From: Chitinophaga filiformis
Lineage (GTDB): Bacteria; Bacteroidota; Bacteroidia; Chitinophagales; Chitinophagaceae
Length of the DNA stretch: 64,000 bases
Assembly: GCF_021646545.1 (NCBI RefSeq)
Contig: NZ_JAKIRP010000002.1
Coordinates: 186,001 to 250,000, forward strand
Reading direction: 5' to 3'
A model generated the notes under the pieces. It made no database searches and was not told the DNA's origin. It worked only from the letters and a program-made list of their open reading frames with translations. Shown piece by piece: positions 1-11,200 of the stretch. Position 1 is the stretch's first letter; the number at the start of each line of letters is the position of its first letter. Position numbers and translations under genes: made by a program.

Positions 1-30
1 GTCAAACCTATACCTATTATTATCGGCCCT

Positions 31-3000
31 ATGGTAAAACCTTACCTGAGAAACTGCTGTTACCGTTTCATTAGCCTCCTGACGCTATTTATTATTAGTC
101 AAACTGTTACCGTGCATGCGGAGGACAGCGATCATGTTAAGGCCCCTTTACCGGCCGCCACTGTCCTGGCCACCAGTATGATGGAAAGCCGCAGTTTTCC
201 GGATATTGACAAGCAGCTGGTGGCGGAAGCCCTGATAGCACCCGAAACCGGTCTGTTTACCGATGCCGGCTTGCAGCGTATGTTTGATGTGGACAGCAAT
301 ACCCACGCATTTCGTGACATCGCCAGGGCTGAATTTGAGAAAATAGAGAAGAGTAACCGTTATACATCCTCAATCTCGCCAGACGACTTAAATGAGCTGC
401 CTATGGGGCTTTTTAAGACCGTTGGCAATACTACCGTGACCATCGCGGTCAGCAACGCTATTTTCCATCCTACCTATGCCGAGCTTACCGTATATGCCAA
501 AGTGCAGATACCACAGGAGCCGCGTGAGATCTTTTTTGGTCTGAAAGGCCTTAAACTATCGTACAAAGGCGGCATATTAGGCGATGCCAAACTGGTATTG
601 CTGGGTGATGTGCCTATACGCCTGGGTGGTGGCACCGCAGCCCTGGTACTGAAGGGTGGTATGGATATGCAGACTGGTCAGGGGCTCGACCTGACTTATG
701 TAACCATAGATTGTAACGGCTTTAAGGAACTGGGGCTTAGCGCCGATCTGGCGTTCCCACGCAGCATGCTGGTACCCTTAAATTCGAACGGCGAACGGAC
801 TACAGACAGCTCGCAGGTAAAGGCATCATTCAATACCGTGGTGCGCGACTGGAACGACATACTCGTGAGTGTAGACCTGCCTGCATTTGAAATAACACCC
901 CTCAAAGGCGTTGGGTTCCGTATAGGCAAAGCTGTATATGATGGCAGTGACCTGCGTAACTCGCCCGACGTTGTATATCCCGCAAATTATCAGCGCTACC
1001 TACCCGCAGATGATCCAAACTTATGGCGGGGAGTATATGTATCGAGCCTGGAAATAACCTTGCCGAAACAATTTGAACGGGCTAATCAGGCCGGCAAACG
1101 TGTTTCGTTTGGCGGCAAGAGCATGCTCATTGACAATAACGGTATCTCCGGCAACTTCTTTGGCAATAATATATTGAACGATGGCAGCGCTGCCGGCTGG
1201 CATTTTACCGTGGACCGTCTGGAGATAGACGTAGAGGCCAACCACCTTACGGGCGCAGCGTTTAATGGCATGTTGGGCCTGCCGATGGCTAAGGTGCCAC
1301 TGGGTTATTCTGCCGTCATTACCGCAGATAATGAATATATCCTGAAACTGAACACCATTGATACACTGGACTTTAGTGTATGGCGTGCAAAAGCCCAGTT
1401 GAACCCAAACTCATGGGTACAATTAAAATTGTCTAAGGGACACTTTGAGCCGGAAGCGATGCTAAATGGTAGCCTGATCCTGTCCTCGTCCCTGAAGGCG
1501 GGCGATAACGGCAAGCCTGTCGCTAAATTTAAAGGCATTGTGTTCCAGAACCTGCACCTGCAGACGAAAGCCCCTTATCTCACTGCCGATTACTTTGGAT
1601 ATAAGGATGAGAATACCGTTTGCAATTTCCCGGTGGCCATTAAAGAAATCTCCCTGGAAACCAAGGACAGTACTACGGCCAATCTCAATATTGAGCTCCG
1701 CTTTAACCTGATGGAAGGGAAATTTGGCGGTGATACCCGGCTGGCCCTGGTAGGGAAATTTGATAACAATAAAGGGTTACAGACCTGGAAATTTGAGAAA
1801 GTAAAGCTGGACTCTATTTCGCTGCGTGCGGAGCTGAGCGAGGCAATGTCGATATCCGGCCTGCTGAAAATATATGACGATGACGCTGTGTATGGAGATG
1901 CGATCAGTGGAGAGGTGAATGCCAGTTTCATGAAGGGGAAAATAAAGGTAAGGACCCGCGCTATGTTTGGTGCTAAGACATTCCGCTATTGGTACGTAGA
2001 TGGCAAAGCTGAATTTAAGCCGGGCATTGCAATAGCCCCGCCCATGAAAATCTCTGGCTTCGGCGGCGGCGCCTATTACCGGATGAAAAAAGAAGGCATA
2101 GATACCATTGCTTCTCCGACGGGCGTAAAATATCTGCCGGATTCCACCGCAGGACTGGGCCTCAAGGCCGCTGTCTTGTTCGATATGGTGGAAGACAAGG
2201 TAGTACACGGCGAAGTATCGTTTGAAGTAGCGTTTAACCGTAGCGGTGGTATCAACTTCATGGGCCTCTATGGTTATGCGAAAATACTGGCCACAGTGCC
2301 TTTGGGCAATATCTCAAAGAAAGTGACTGAACAATTTGCCAAATTCCAGGCACAGGAGCAGAAAGCCATTGCCAAACTGGGCTCCGCAGGGCAGAAACTG
2401 GAAGAATTGAAAGTCTCCGATCCCTCCAGCGCAGCCGCCCTTTTGTCGGGCGATGAAAATCTATCCGCTGAAGTGGGTGTCACTGCCTATGTGGGTATAC
2501 AATATGATTTCACGACATCTACGCTGCACGGCAACTTCGATATGTATATGAACGTGGCAAACGGTATGATGACGGGCAACGCCAGTGGCAACCGCGCCGG
2601 CTGGGCCGTGATCCATATTTCGCCGAGCGAGTGGTACCTGCATATGGGTACGCCTACCAACCGGTTAGGTACCAAGTTGTCGATAGGTGGTCTCAATATT
2701 AAATCCGGCGCTTACCTGATGGTGGGCGATAAGATACCCGGTTCTCCGCCACCGCCGCAGGAGGTAGCAGATATCCTGGGCGTGGATATAGAGGAACTCG
2801 ATTATATGCGCGATGCCAATGCACTGGGCGAAGGCCGCGGTTTTGCTTTTGGCGCCAGCCTTACCGTGGAAACGGGCGATATCACATTCCTGATACTGTA
2901 CGCCAACTTTAAAGCCGGCCTGGGCTTCGATATCATGCTGAAAGATTATGGGGATGCGCATTGCGTGGGTAGTACTGAGAAGATCGGTATAGATGGTTGG

Positions 3001-4698
3001 TACGCCAATGGTCAGGCTTATGTGTACCTGCAGGGTGAATTAGGCGTGAAAGTAAACCTGAAATTCATCAAAGCCAGGGTACCGCTTATATCTGGCGCAG
3101 CAGCCATGCTGATGCAGGCTAAATTGCCTAATCCTACATGGGTGAGAGGATATATGGCTGTTAAATTCAGCGTGCTGGGTGGCCTGGTAAAAGGTAATAT
3201 GCGTATGAAGGTGGTGATCGGTCAGGAGTGTGAGATCGTAATGAACGGTAACAGCCCCGTAGATGTGAAGATCATATCCGATGTAAAACCGTCTGCTAAT
3301 GCCGATGCAGTAGATGTATTCACTGCGCCGCAAGCTGCCTTTAATATGCGTATGGGGCAGCAGTTTGATGTAGACGACGACAACGGAACAAAGACCTACC
3401 GCGCAAGACTGGCATCCTTTACGGTGATGGATAATGGTCAGCCGATAGCTGGTCGCCTGGAATGGAATGCCAACAATGATGGTGTTTCCTTCTATTCCAA
3501 AGAGGTACTGCCTTCTCAAAAACAGCTGACTGCTACGGTGAAGGTAACCTTTGAAGAGCGGGTGGGCGTAACCTGGCAAACGGCCTATGTGGATGGCAAA
3601 CCGGGCGAAGAGATTGAAACGGTGACCTTCACGACCGGTACTGCACCGGACTATATCCCGATGCAGAATATCGCTTATTCGTACCCGGTGGTGAACCAGC
3701 AATACTACTATAAAGATGAATCTGATAAAGGTCTCATTAACCTGAGTATGGGACAGGCTTACCTGTTCGACGCTAAATGGCAGTATGCGATCAACTTCAA
3801 AGATGCCGCCGGTCAGACAACTAAATTGGATATGACCTATGACGCCCCTTCACAGACGATTCATTTTACTCCGACGGGGCTGAAGGCGAATACAGCTTAC
3901 CAGTTTGACGTAATAGCCATTCCTCCGGGTGCACAAAGCACCGATGAAGTTGTCGCTTACCAGCAACAACAGGATGTGGGCGAAGACGGTAGCTATACTG
4001 TTGCCAACAACCAGGCACAGACAGTTTCCAGGGGCGATGTGGCGAAATCATTGCTGCATTATGGATTCCGTACCAGCAAATTCAACACGTTTGCAGAGAA
4101 GATGCAGTCGCTGCGTTTGAAAGACGGTATTGGCGAAACAGTATCGACAGATGTAGTACGCCTGCTGGCCGACGTAGGCGACTATGAAGGCTTTGAAGTA
4201 GTGGAAATGACAGGTAACAACTATACCGGTTACAAACCGATGGTGAATGTGGAAGCGGTGATGGATGATGCGTATTTTACAAGTGACATCAATCCGTTGT
4301 TGTATGCCAACTATCCTATCAATAACGAAATATTTATTAAGAAACGTAACACGGACGAATTCGGAGTAGCGCCAAGCAAGGCGTTTATATTGATGCCTAC
4401 TTACCTGGCAGAAGCATCTACCGGCAAAGTGACCAGCTGGATAAAGACAAGGCTGCCGTATCTCTACAATCTTCCGGACGTATACAACCTGGACTTCGTC
4501 GAGCTACAAAACAAAGTAGTGAACAGGTTCATGGGCACAGAAGATGCACCGAAATATGCCTACCTGATAAACGGGCATTTCCCTTTCATACGGTACGGCG
4601 CTTACAAAGTAAAATACCAATACGTGCTGCCTGACGGGACTAAAACGAGCAGCGCTGTATTCAATTATCATAATCCATTTAAAACAACCGGCTTCTAA
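31..4698 (+). CDS. Large exported protein of unknown function (1555 aa)
   Basis: I do not recognise this family. Residues 1-30 form a Sec signal peptide with a basic start and a hydrophobic core ending near HAED, which is why I chose this ATG. The frame is open to the window edge, so a start further upstream cannot be excluded. The rest is rich in alternating hydrophobic and polar stretches and in Gly, as in large beta-structured surface proteins. There are short helical segments near residues 760-800. The last 450 residues look like Ig/Fn3-type modules. I see no catalytic motif. The stop overlaps the start of the Fn3 gene (TAATG), so the two are probably translated together. It likely acts at the cell envelope; this is inferred from the signal peptide and the neighbours. 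Confidence 0.8.
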   Translation: MVKPYLRNCCYRFISLLTLFIISQTVTVHAEDSDHVKAPLPAATVLATSMMESRSFPDIDKQLVAEALIAPETGLFTDAGLQRMFDVDSNTHAFRDIARAEFEKIEKSNRYTSSISPDDLNELPMGLFKTVGNTTVTIAVSNAIFHPTYAELTVYAKVQIPQEPREIFFGLKGLKLSYKGGILGDAKLVLLGDVPIRLGGGTAALVLKGGMDMQTGQGLDLTYVTIDCNGFKELGLSADLAFPRSMLVPLNSNGERTTDSSQVKASFNTVVRDWNDILVSVDLPAFEITPLKGVGFRIGKAVYDGSDLRNSPDVVYPANYQRYLPADDPNLWRGVYVSSLEITLPKQFERANQAGKRVSFGGKSMLIDNNGISGNFFGNNILNDGSAAGWHFTVDRLEIDVEANHLTGAAFNGMLGLPMAKVPLGYSAVITADNEYILKLNTIDTLDFSVWRAKAQLNPNSWVQLKLSKGHFEPEAMLNGSLILSSSLKAGDNGKPVAKFKGIVFQNLHLQTKAPYLTADYFGYKDENTVCNFPVAIKEISLETKDSTTANLNIELRFNLMEGKFGGDTRLALVGKFDNNKGLQTWKFEKVKLDSISLRAELSEAMSISGLLKIYDDDAVYGDAISGEVNASFMKGKIKVRTRAMFGAKTFRYWYVDGKAEFKPGIAIAPPMKISGFGGGAYYRMKKEGIDTIASPTGVKYLPDSTAGLGLKAAVLFDMVEDKVVHGEVSFEVAFNRSGGINFMGLYGYAKILATVPLGNISKKVTEQFAKFQAQEQKAIAKLGSAGQKLEELKVSDPSSAAALLSGDENLSAEVGVTAYVGIQYDFTTSTLHGNFDMYMNVANGMMTGNASGNRAGWAVIHISPSEWYLHMGTPTNRLGTKLSIGGLNIKSGAYLMVGDKIPGSPPPPQEVADILGVDIEELDYMRDANALGEGRGFAFGASLTVETGDITFLILYANFKAGLGFDIMLKDYGDAHCVGSTEKIGIDGWYANGQAYVYLQGELGVKVNLKFIKARVPLISGAAAMLMQAKLPNPTWVRGYMAVKFSVLGGLVKGNMRMKVVIGQECEIVMNGNSPVDVKIISDVKPSANADAVDVFTAPQAAFNMRMGQQFDVDDDNGTKTYRARLASFTVMDNGQPIAGRLEWNANNDGVSFYSKEVLPSQKQLTATVKVTFEERVGVTWQTAYVDGKPGEEIETVTFTTGTAPDYIPMQNIAYSYPVVNQQYYYKDESDKGLINLSMGQAYLFDAKWQYAINFKDAAGQTTKLDMTYDAPSQTIHFTPTGLKANTAYQFDVIAIPPGAQSTDEVVAYQQQQDVGEDGSYTVANNQAQTVSRGDVAKSLLHYGFRTSKFNTFAEKMQSLRLKDGIGETVSTDVVRLLADVGDYEGFEVVEMTGNNYTGYKPMVNVEAVMDDAYFTSDINPLLYANYPINNEIFIKKRNTDEFGVAPSKAFILMPTYLAEASTGKVTSWIKTRLPYLYNLPDVYNLDFVELQNKVVNRFMGTEDAPKYAYLINGHFPFIRYGAYKVKYQYVLPDGTKTSSAVFNYHNPFKTTGF

Positions 4699-6797
4699 TG
4701 TATACAATGCGCAGGCTATTTTCTATACTGCTTATATTTATATGCTTTACCGCTGTGCTGCCACTGCGCGCGCAGCATAAAGACAGCGCCAGGGTAGCGG
4801 TTACCGCCAGGGCCCGGCAGCACAGCATATTGTTGCGATGGGGCATGAGCACTTCCCGCGCCTGGAAGCTCGGTAATCAATATGGTTTTCAGCTTACCCG
4901 TTATACCGTTACCCGGGATGGGAAGCTATTGCCAACACCGGAGGTGAAAGTATTGAATACGCAACCGCTGCGGCCTAAACCATTAAACGAATGGGAGAAA
5001 ATAGTGCAGCAGGACCAATATGCTGCCATCATTGCACAGGCATTGTATGGTAAGGACTTTGAAGTAAGTGGTGGCGGTGGCGGTGATAAGGGTATTGCAA
5101 GTATCATGGCACAATCGGCCGAGCAGGAACAGCGTTTCTCGCTCTCCCTGTACGCTGCCGACAATAGCTTTGAAGCGGCTGTAATGGCAGGCTGGGGCTG
5201 GGAAGACAAAGACGCGCGTCCCAACGAGAAATACCTGTACCGGGTGAAATCGCTGGCGCCACCCGATCGGGTGACTGTAGATTCAGGTAGCGTATTCATA
5301 GGTATACAGGACTATGCACCGCTGCCGGTACCCGGAGATGTAGGAGCTGTGTTTGGCGATAAACAGGTGGCACTTAGCTGGGATTACAGCATTTTAAAAC
5401 ACTACTATACTTCGTGGATCGTAGAACGCTCTAAAGATGGCGGTAAAACCTTTGAGCCGGCCCGTTCGCTGCCGGTGACCAACCTGAATGAAAAAGAGGG
5501 CAGACCTTCCACGCGCATGTATTTTATTGACTCGCTGGAGGATAACAATACGGTGTACCAGTTCAGAGTAAGAGGTATTTCCGCATTCGGCGAAAAGGGC
5601 CCGCCTTCTGCTGCAACTACCGGTAAAGGCAGGCACGTGTTGATATATGTACCTAACATTCGCAGTAACAAGATCTCTGCACAGGGTAAAATGACGCTTA
5701 CCTGGGACTTTGAAGCAGCAGGCAATCCTTTCATCAAAGGTTTTGCCTTGAACCAGGCCGCAACTGAAAATGGGCCTTACAAAACAGTACTGGCTAATAT
5801 CGCGCCGGATCAGCGTAGCCTGCAATACGAGCAGCTATTGCCTTCCAACTATTTCACCATTACAGCTGTTGCCAAAGAAGGTGAATCGACCACCTCGTTC
5901 CCTGTGCTGGTGCAGCCGGTGGATTCTATTCCGCCTGTGCCACCTGTAGGACTTGCAGGCACTGTTGACAGCAATGGTGTGGTAACGCTAACCTGGAAAG
6001 CAAATGCGGAAAAGGATATGCTGGGGTACAAAGTATTCCGTGCCGGCCGGCTGAATGAAGAATTGTCTCCACTAGTGGACTCTATCCATATGACGACTGT
6101 TTACAAAGACACTGTTCCCATAAAATTCCTTAACCGTAAAGTATACTATGCGGTAGCTGCATTGGATAAACGCTATAATCAATCCGATTATTCCGCTATC
6201 CTTGAGCTGAAGCGACCGGATGTGATACCGCCTACCTCCCCGGTGTTCACTGCGTATAAGGTAACCGATGGCCAGGTACAATTATCCTGGGTGAACAGTG
6301 GAGATGAGGATGTTGCTGCTCATCTGCTGTACCGGAAGGACCGCGCAGATACCAGTCATAAATGGTTATTACTGCAGACATTCCGTGATAAGACCCACTA
6401 TTACGCAGATCAGCTGATTGAAGGTGGCCAAACCTATACCTATATCCTGATGGCGAAAGACAGCAGCGGGCTTGAATCGCCGCCTACCCAGCCTATTACC
6501 GTAACAGTACCTTCAGACCCGAACGCCATCAGCGTAAAAACAGTGAATGCGTATGTGAACCGGGAGCAGCGTTACATTGAACTATCCTGGAAAGATAGTA
6601 ATGTGGGCGTAAACGAATATCAGTTATATAAAGGTGCAGGCGGCCAGCCGCTTAGCCTGTGGAAGGTAGTTCCGGCAAATGTAAAAATGGTCGTGGATGA
6701 ATCGCTGAAGATCAATACGGCTTATGAGTATGGCGTACGCGCTGTAGACAAAAACGGTCAGAGCGGTCCGCTTAAAAAAGTTAAAACAAATTATTAA
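4698..6797 (+). CDS. Secreted fibronectin type III repeat protein (699 aa)
   Basis: Residues 1-26 are a signal peptide ending at LRAQ. The body carries about four or five Fn3-like modules, at roughly residues 210-305, 410-510, 515-605 and 610-699. They show the usual VTLTWKAN...YKVFRAG and YTYILMAKDSSG patterns. An unusual glycine run lies near residue 130. No T9SS sorting domain is visible, so it may stay in the periplasm or attach to partners. Its ATG shares one base with the preceding stop codon, which implies translational coupling. The last 230 bases recur in degraded form downstream (7350-7569) as part of a tandem duplication. The role is probably adhesive or structural (inference). Confidence 0.85.
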   Translation: MYTMRRLFSILLIFICFTAVLPLRAQHKDSARVAVTARARQHSILLRWGMSTSRAWKLGNQYGFQLTRYTVTRDGKLLPTPEVKVLNTQPLRPKPLNEWEKIVQQDQYAAIIAQALYGKDFEVSGGGGGDKGIASIMAQSAEQEQRFSLSLYAADNSFEAAVMAGWGWEDKDARPNEKYLYRVKSLAPPDRVTVDSGSVFIGIQDYAPLPVPGDVGAVFGDKQVALSWDYSILKHYYTSWIVERSKDGGKTFEPARSLPVTNLNEKEGRPSTRMYFIDSLEDNNTVYQFRVRGISAFGEKGPPSAATTGKGRHVLIYVPNIRSNKISAQGKMTLTWDFEAAGNPFIKGFALNQAATENGPYKTVLANIAPDQRSLQYEQLLPSNYFTITAVAKEGESTTSFPVLVQPVDSIPPVPPVGLAGTVDSNGVVTLTWKANAEKDMLGYKVFRAGRLNEELSPLVDSIHMTTVYKDTVPIKFLNRKVYYAVAALDKRYNQSDYSAILELKRPDVIPPTSPVFTAYKVTDGQVQLSWVNSGDEDVAAHLLYRKDRADTSHKWLLLQTFRDKTHYYADQLIEGGQTYTYILMAKDSSGLESPPTQPITVTVPSDPNAISVKTVNAYVNREQRYIELSWKDSNVGVNEYQLYKGAGGQPLSLWKVVPANVKMVVDESLKINTAYEYGVRAVDKNGQSGPLKKVKTNY

Positions 6798-7349
6798 CAC
6801 CTACATACCTTTTATTTATGAGAACCATGACACAAAGAGCCTTATTGTTGTTATTCCTTCCGCTGTTGGCGTTTACCAGCAGACTGTCCGCGCAGAACGC
6901 AACGTACGAGCTGACCGTCGATTACACTATCATGGGCTTCGGCACCACAGCGAGCTGCGGCAGCGGCTATGAAATATATGCCATTATGCAGAACGGCAGT
7001 ACAAACCTTATCACCTCCGGGTCACTGGATGGTCTGAACGATGGCGAGGTATGGCCTTTTCCCCCACAGACTATCACCTTTACTTCGGACAACCCGGTAA
7101 CACGGATTGCCGTATGGAGCAAGCGGAAAAACAGCCGCTGCAATACCCTGGCTGCTGGCCAAAGAGATTACGTCCTTCCTGCGGGCAATATTAGCTGGTT
7201 TGATGTTAACGTTGGCGACTTGTTCACTGGCTATAACGTTCAGTCTAATATGCATATAACCATTAAGCCTGCGTCCATAACAACTGCGATTCCCTCCAAC
7301 GGGGATGTCATCAACAGGACAAGCAGCACCCCGCATAATTCTTCCAAAA
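6570..7349 (+). repeat. Tandem duplication, copy A
   Basis: This copy runs from inside the Fn3 gene (codons RYIEL) through the intergenic gap into the N-terminal part of a SprB-type gene. It matches 7350-8250 with a constant offset of 780 bases through the Fn3 tail. The SprB-like part of copy A has lost about 110 bases relative to copy B. Identity was judged by eye, not computed. Confidence 0.8.
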
Positions 7350-7360
7350 CACTACGTTGA
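6818..7360 (+). pseudogene. Truncated duplicate of the SprB-repeat protein N-terminus
   Basis: This ORF encodes 180 residues with a signal peptide ending at LSAQ. It closely parallels the first 220 residues of the protein at 7597, sharing the patterns IMGFGT, SGSLDG and DVINRTS. About 37 residues present in the intact copy are missing near residue 152. The ORF then crosses the duplication junction into a copy of the Fn3 gene in the wrong frame and stops within a few codons. It lacks all SprB repeats and the T9SS sorting domain. A short secreted product could still be made, but a non-functional remnant is more likely. Confidence 0.75.
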
Positions 7361-8250
7361 ATTATGCCCGGAAAAATAATGATGCCGGAATAAACGAATG
7401 CAGTTATACTCAGCGGCTGGTGAACGGCCGCTGAGTTGCTGGAAAATACTTTCGGAAAACGTGAAAATGACTATAGACGAATTGCTGACGATCGATACTG
7501 TTTATGAGTATGGCGTACGCGCTGTAAACAAAAACAGTTTGAGCAGGCCCGCTCAAAAAAGTTAAAATAAGTTAAATCCCTGCATACTTTTTACCTATGC
7601 GACCAATGATAAAAAGAGCCCTATTCCTGTTATTTCTCCCCCTGTTGGTGTTTACCGGCAGGCTAGCCGCGCAAAACCCGACGGCGGTGTACGAGCTGAC
7701 CATAAAATGCGACATCATGGGCTTCGGCACAGCAGCCTGCGGCAGTCTCTACGAAGTATATGCCCTTTTTGACCATGGCGACTCAAGGCTTATCTCATCC
7801 GGATCCCTGGACGGTATCGGAGATGGCCAGCCATGGTATTTTCCCGCCAAGACGATTACCTTTTCGTCGGACAATATGGTAAAAGGGATTGCAGTATATG
7901 GTAAGCGGAAAACCAGCTGCAGTAACACTGCAGAGTCAAAGGAACTAGATTACATGTTCCCTGCGGGCGATCGTACCTGTTTTAGTACCAGGGTTGGTGG
8001 TTTATTTGCTGGCTATCATTCTGAGTCTACTCTGTTTATAGACGTTAAACCTGTGTCCAATGTGTATGAATTACAGATCCAGACAACGGAAGTATATCCC
8101 AGCAGTCTGGCGCTAAACTATAACATGATTGCTCATTATACAGATGGCACACAGGACGAGATATTAGCATTTATATCGACTGCGCTTCCCTCCGCATGGG
8201 AGGTCATCAACAGGACAGGCAGCGCCATACACAGCACCGCAAAAAAAATA
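7350..8250 (+). repeat. Tandem duplication, copy B
   Basis: This is the second copy of the unit at 6570-7349. Bases 7353 onward match the Fn3 gene from 6573 (TAC-T-GAA, then AAACGAAT and TTATGAGTATGGCGTACGCG). From 7597 the match continues into the functional SprB-type gene. The 3' boundary near 8250 is approximate. Confidence 0.8.
7353..7569 (+). pseudogene. Broken 3' fragment of the Fn3 gene
   Basis: This is a degraded copy of the last 75 or so codons of the Fn3 protein at 4698-6797, left by the tandem duplication. Single-base indels and in-frame stops (for example TAA after the ELCPEK codons) destroy the reading frame. The block around YEYGVRAV is nearly unchanged. It fills what would otherwise be a 236-base intergenic gap and has no start codon of its own. 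Confidence 0.75.
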
Positions 8251-11200
8251 GCATCCATAGAAGTTAACAGTACATGGGATCGAAGCTTCCCTTTTAACGA
8301 TGTAAAGCGGTCGGAGACTTTCAATGTCAGTCATACAGGGCAGGAATTTGACGGGAATATTGATAACCCTTTTGTCTCGGCGATGGACCCGAGCAGTAAA
8401 ATCCATGTGACCTATAGAAGAGTCATGAATGACGTGGTATACAGCGGAACAGGCTCTAATATATTACCGACAGACACTGAGATCAGGCTCATTGGTACTC
8501 CAGGGATACCAAACCAGCAATACATCTGGCAATACTCGGCTGATAACGGCCCCTGGACGAAAGCTCCTGATAACAAGCAGGGATCGAATGTTCTTCAGGT
8601 CTCCGGCAAAAGCCTGTTGGGAAGTGACTGGGAAAAATACCTCACGAAAAATGTACGGGTTAGAATGGTACCGGCTTGTGCACAGGACCGCGAATCCAAT
8701 ACTTTTACGCTGGATTACCGGCTGGAAGCACCGCGCATTACGAACATCATTCCCAAAAAGATATCCTGTAACGGCGCCAGTGACGGTGGCTTCATAGTTA
8801 CCTTTGACCGTCAGGCGTATACTGGTGAGACTATAAACGTAGAAGTCAAGGACTTGAAAAACGTTATTGGTGGCACCCTACCTAATCAGATCGGTGTAAC
8901 AATGCAGCCAGATAGGACTTATACCTGGCCTTCAAATACACTTTTCGCCAGCACTTTCCAGGTAAAAGTAACCGGGAATATTAATGGCACCAACAGTTAC
9001 AGCGACGGAAGTACGTTCGACTTCCAGCTGGACGAACCTACACCTGTCACCTTCTCTACGCCGGTTCCTATTGATGCAAAATGTTTTGGAGGCAGCGATG
9101 GTGGCGTTAACCTAAATATTAATGGAGGTGCAGGCGGCTATGTAGCCTCGTATAAAGGGGTGGCGGATAATGATTATCTCACGCAGCCGTTCACTCTGAA
9201 CACCATAACCGGCCTCGCCAAAGGAGACTACCTGATAAAGGTAAAAGACCAGAACGGATGTACCGGCAAGACAGCTGCCGGAGACGAGGAGATAGGCTTC
9301 AGTGTTAAACAACCTGACGCGCCGCTTGCGGTGGATGCCTATTCCATCACCGATCCTAAAGCATTCGGATATTCGGATGGCAGCATTACCGTCCATCTGA
9401 AAGGTGGTACGCCAAAAGCAGACGGCTCTTATGATGTTGTGTGGAGAAAGGCAGATGGCACCTTGTTAACACCCGTAAATACTGTAGATGGCAATGGCAT
9501 CTATACCACCACTATCAGCAACCAGCCAGATGGCGATTACACCCTGACAGTTGAAGATGGCAACTATAATGCGGCTGCTACAGACAGCAGGACAGGCTGT
9601 ACGGTCATCAATACCTTTCCGCTAAGACAACCGCCACCATTAGTCGCCAATATACAGATTACCGACAGCGTTAGCTGTACCGGCAAGTTCGATGGTACGC
9701 TTACTGCAATTATAAATGGCGGTGTACCATATAAAACTCAGCCCCGTTATACCTACGAATGGTATCACATCGTGAACGGCATGGCTGTGTCTATCGGACA
9801 AACAGATAGCATCGCAGTTGACCTGCCTGCCGGTCAGTACCTGGTAGAAGCAAAAGACGCCAATGGCATCAGCATATTATCCGATACTACAGACCTGATA
9901 GATCCGGCTCCTTTACAGGTACAATTCAACACCACGCCAGCCACCTGTTACGATGGCAGCAATGGAGCGCTGGAAGCACTCGTAAGCGGTGGTACAACAC
10001 CATACCAATACAACTGGAGCAACGGCAGTCAGCAGGCTTATAATACGGGTCTGCATGCCGGCGCGTATACAGTGAACATAACAGACTACCATGGATGTCC
10101 TCTATCAGGCGACTCCACAGTTGAACAACCTGCTGCCCCAATAGAGATAGCGCAGCAAGTATTGACCCAACCCCTTGCTTATGGCTACTCAGATGGTAGC
10201 ATTAAAATACTGGTGCGGGGTGGTACTGCTAAAGCTGATGGTAGCTACAATGTTAGTTGGCAAAAGGCAGACGGTACACCGTTGGGCAATGGCGTCGGTC
10301 AGGTAGTGGCGGGTGGTTATGAAAGTGTGTTATCGGGTATACCTAAAGGCGATTACAAGGCTATTATCACAGACGCTCAATATACCGGTCCGTATCCCAA
10401 TATGGAGGGTTGTACGTTGGTGGCAGAGTTCCCATTGAAAGAACCACCTCCGCTTGTAGTAACCGTTGCAGAGCAGCGTTACGTATCATGTAAAGGAGCC
10501 GCAGATGGCGTGCTGAAAGCTACTGCAGATGGTGGGGTACGCATCAATGGTCCGCTGCCATACCGCTTTGCATGGTATAAGAAGGGGAGTGGCGGTTATA
10601 CTGCCATCGGTCAATCGACGCCATCAGCGAGCGGATTAACAACCGGTACATATAGAGTGATCATCACAGACGCGAATAATATTGATAAAATATCCGACAC
10701 CTTCCGCCTCGTTGAGCCGAACCTGCTGGAAGTGCAGCTGACCACCAAACCGGTTACCTGCGCCAGCGGACAGGATGGTGCTGTAAATACCACCGTTACC
10801 GGCGGTACAGGCCCTTTCAGTTATGAATGGACGAATGGTGCAACCACCAGCGATATCAGCAACTTAATAGAGGGATCTTACCTCGTGTTTGTAACAGATT
10901 CCCGTGGTTGTGAAGCACAGAATAATGCAGATGTATTCATACCTAATGGCATCGTAGTGAATGCAGACATCATATCGCCGGTTTGTGCGGGCAATAGCGA
11001 TGGCGCCATTAACACGCAGATCAGCGGCGGCATTAAACCTTACCGGTATGAATGGAGTAACGGAGCAACCACCAACAGTATAAGCCAGCTGCATGCAGGC
11101 AAATACACGCTTACTGTACAGGACGCGAATAATTGTAAACGTGTGCAGACTTTCAACCTGCCAGACCCGCCACCTTTGCAGGTGCTACTGGGAGGCGATA

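Noticed and set aside
3040..3702. 220-codon minus-strand ORF inside the first large gene
   Set aside because: Rich in His and Tyr as expected from antisense of biased codons; no domain or signal seen.
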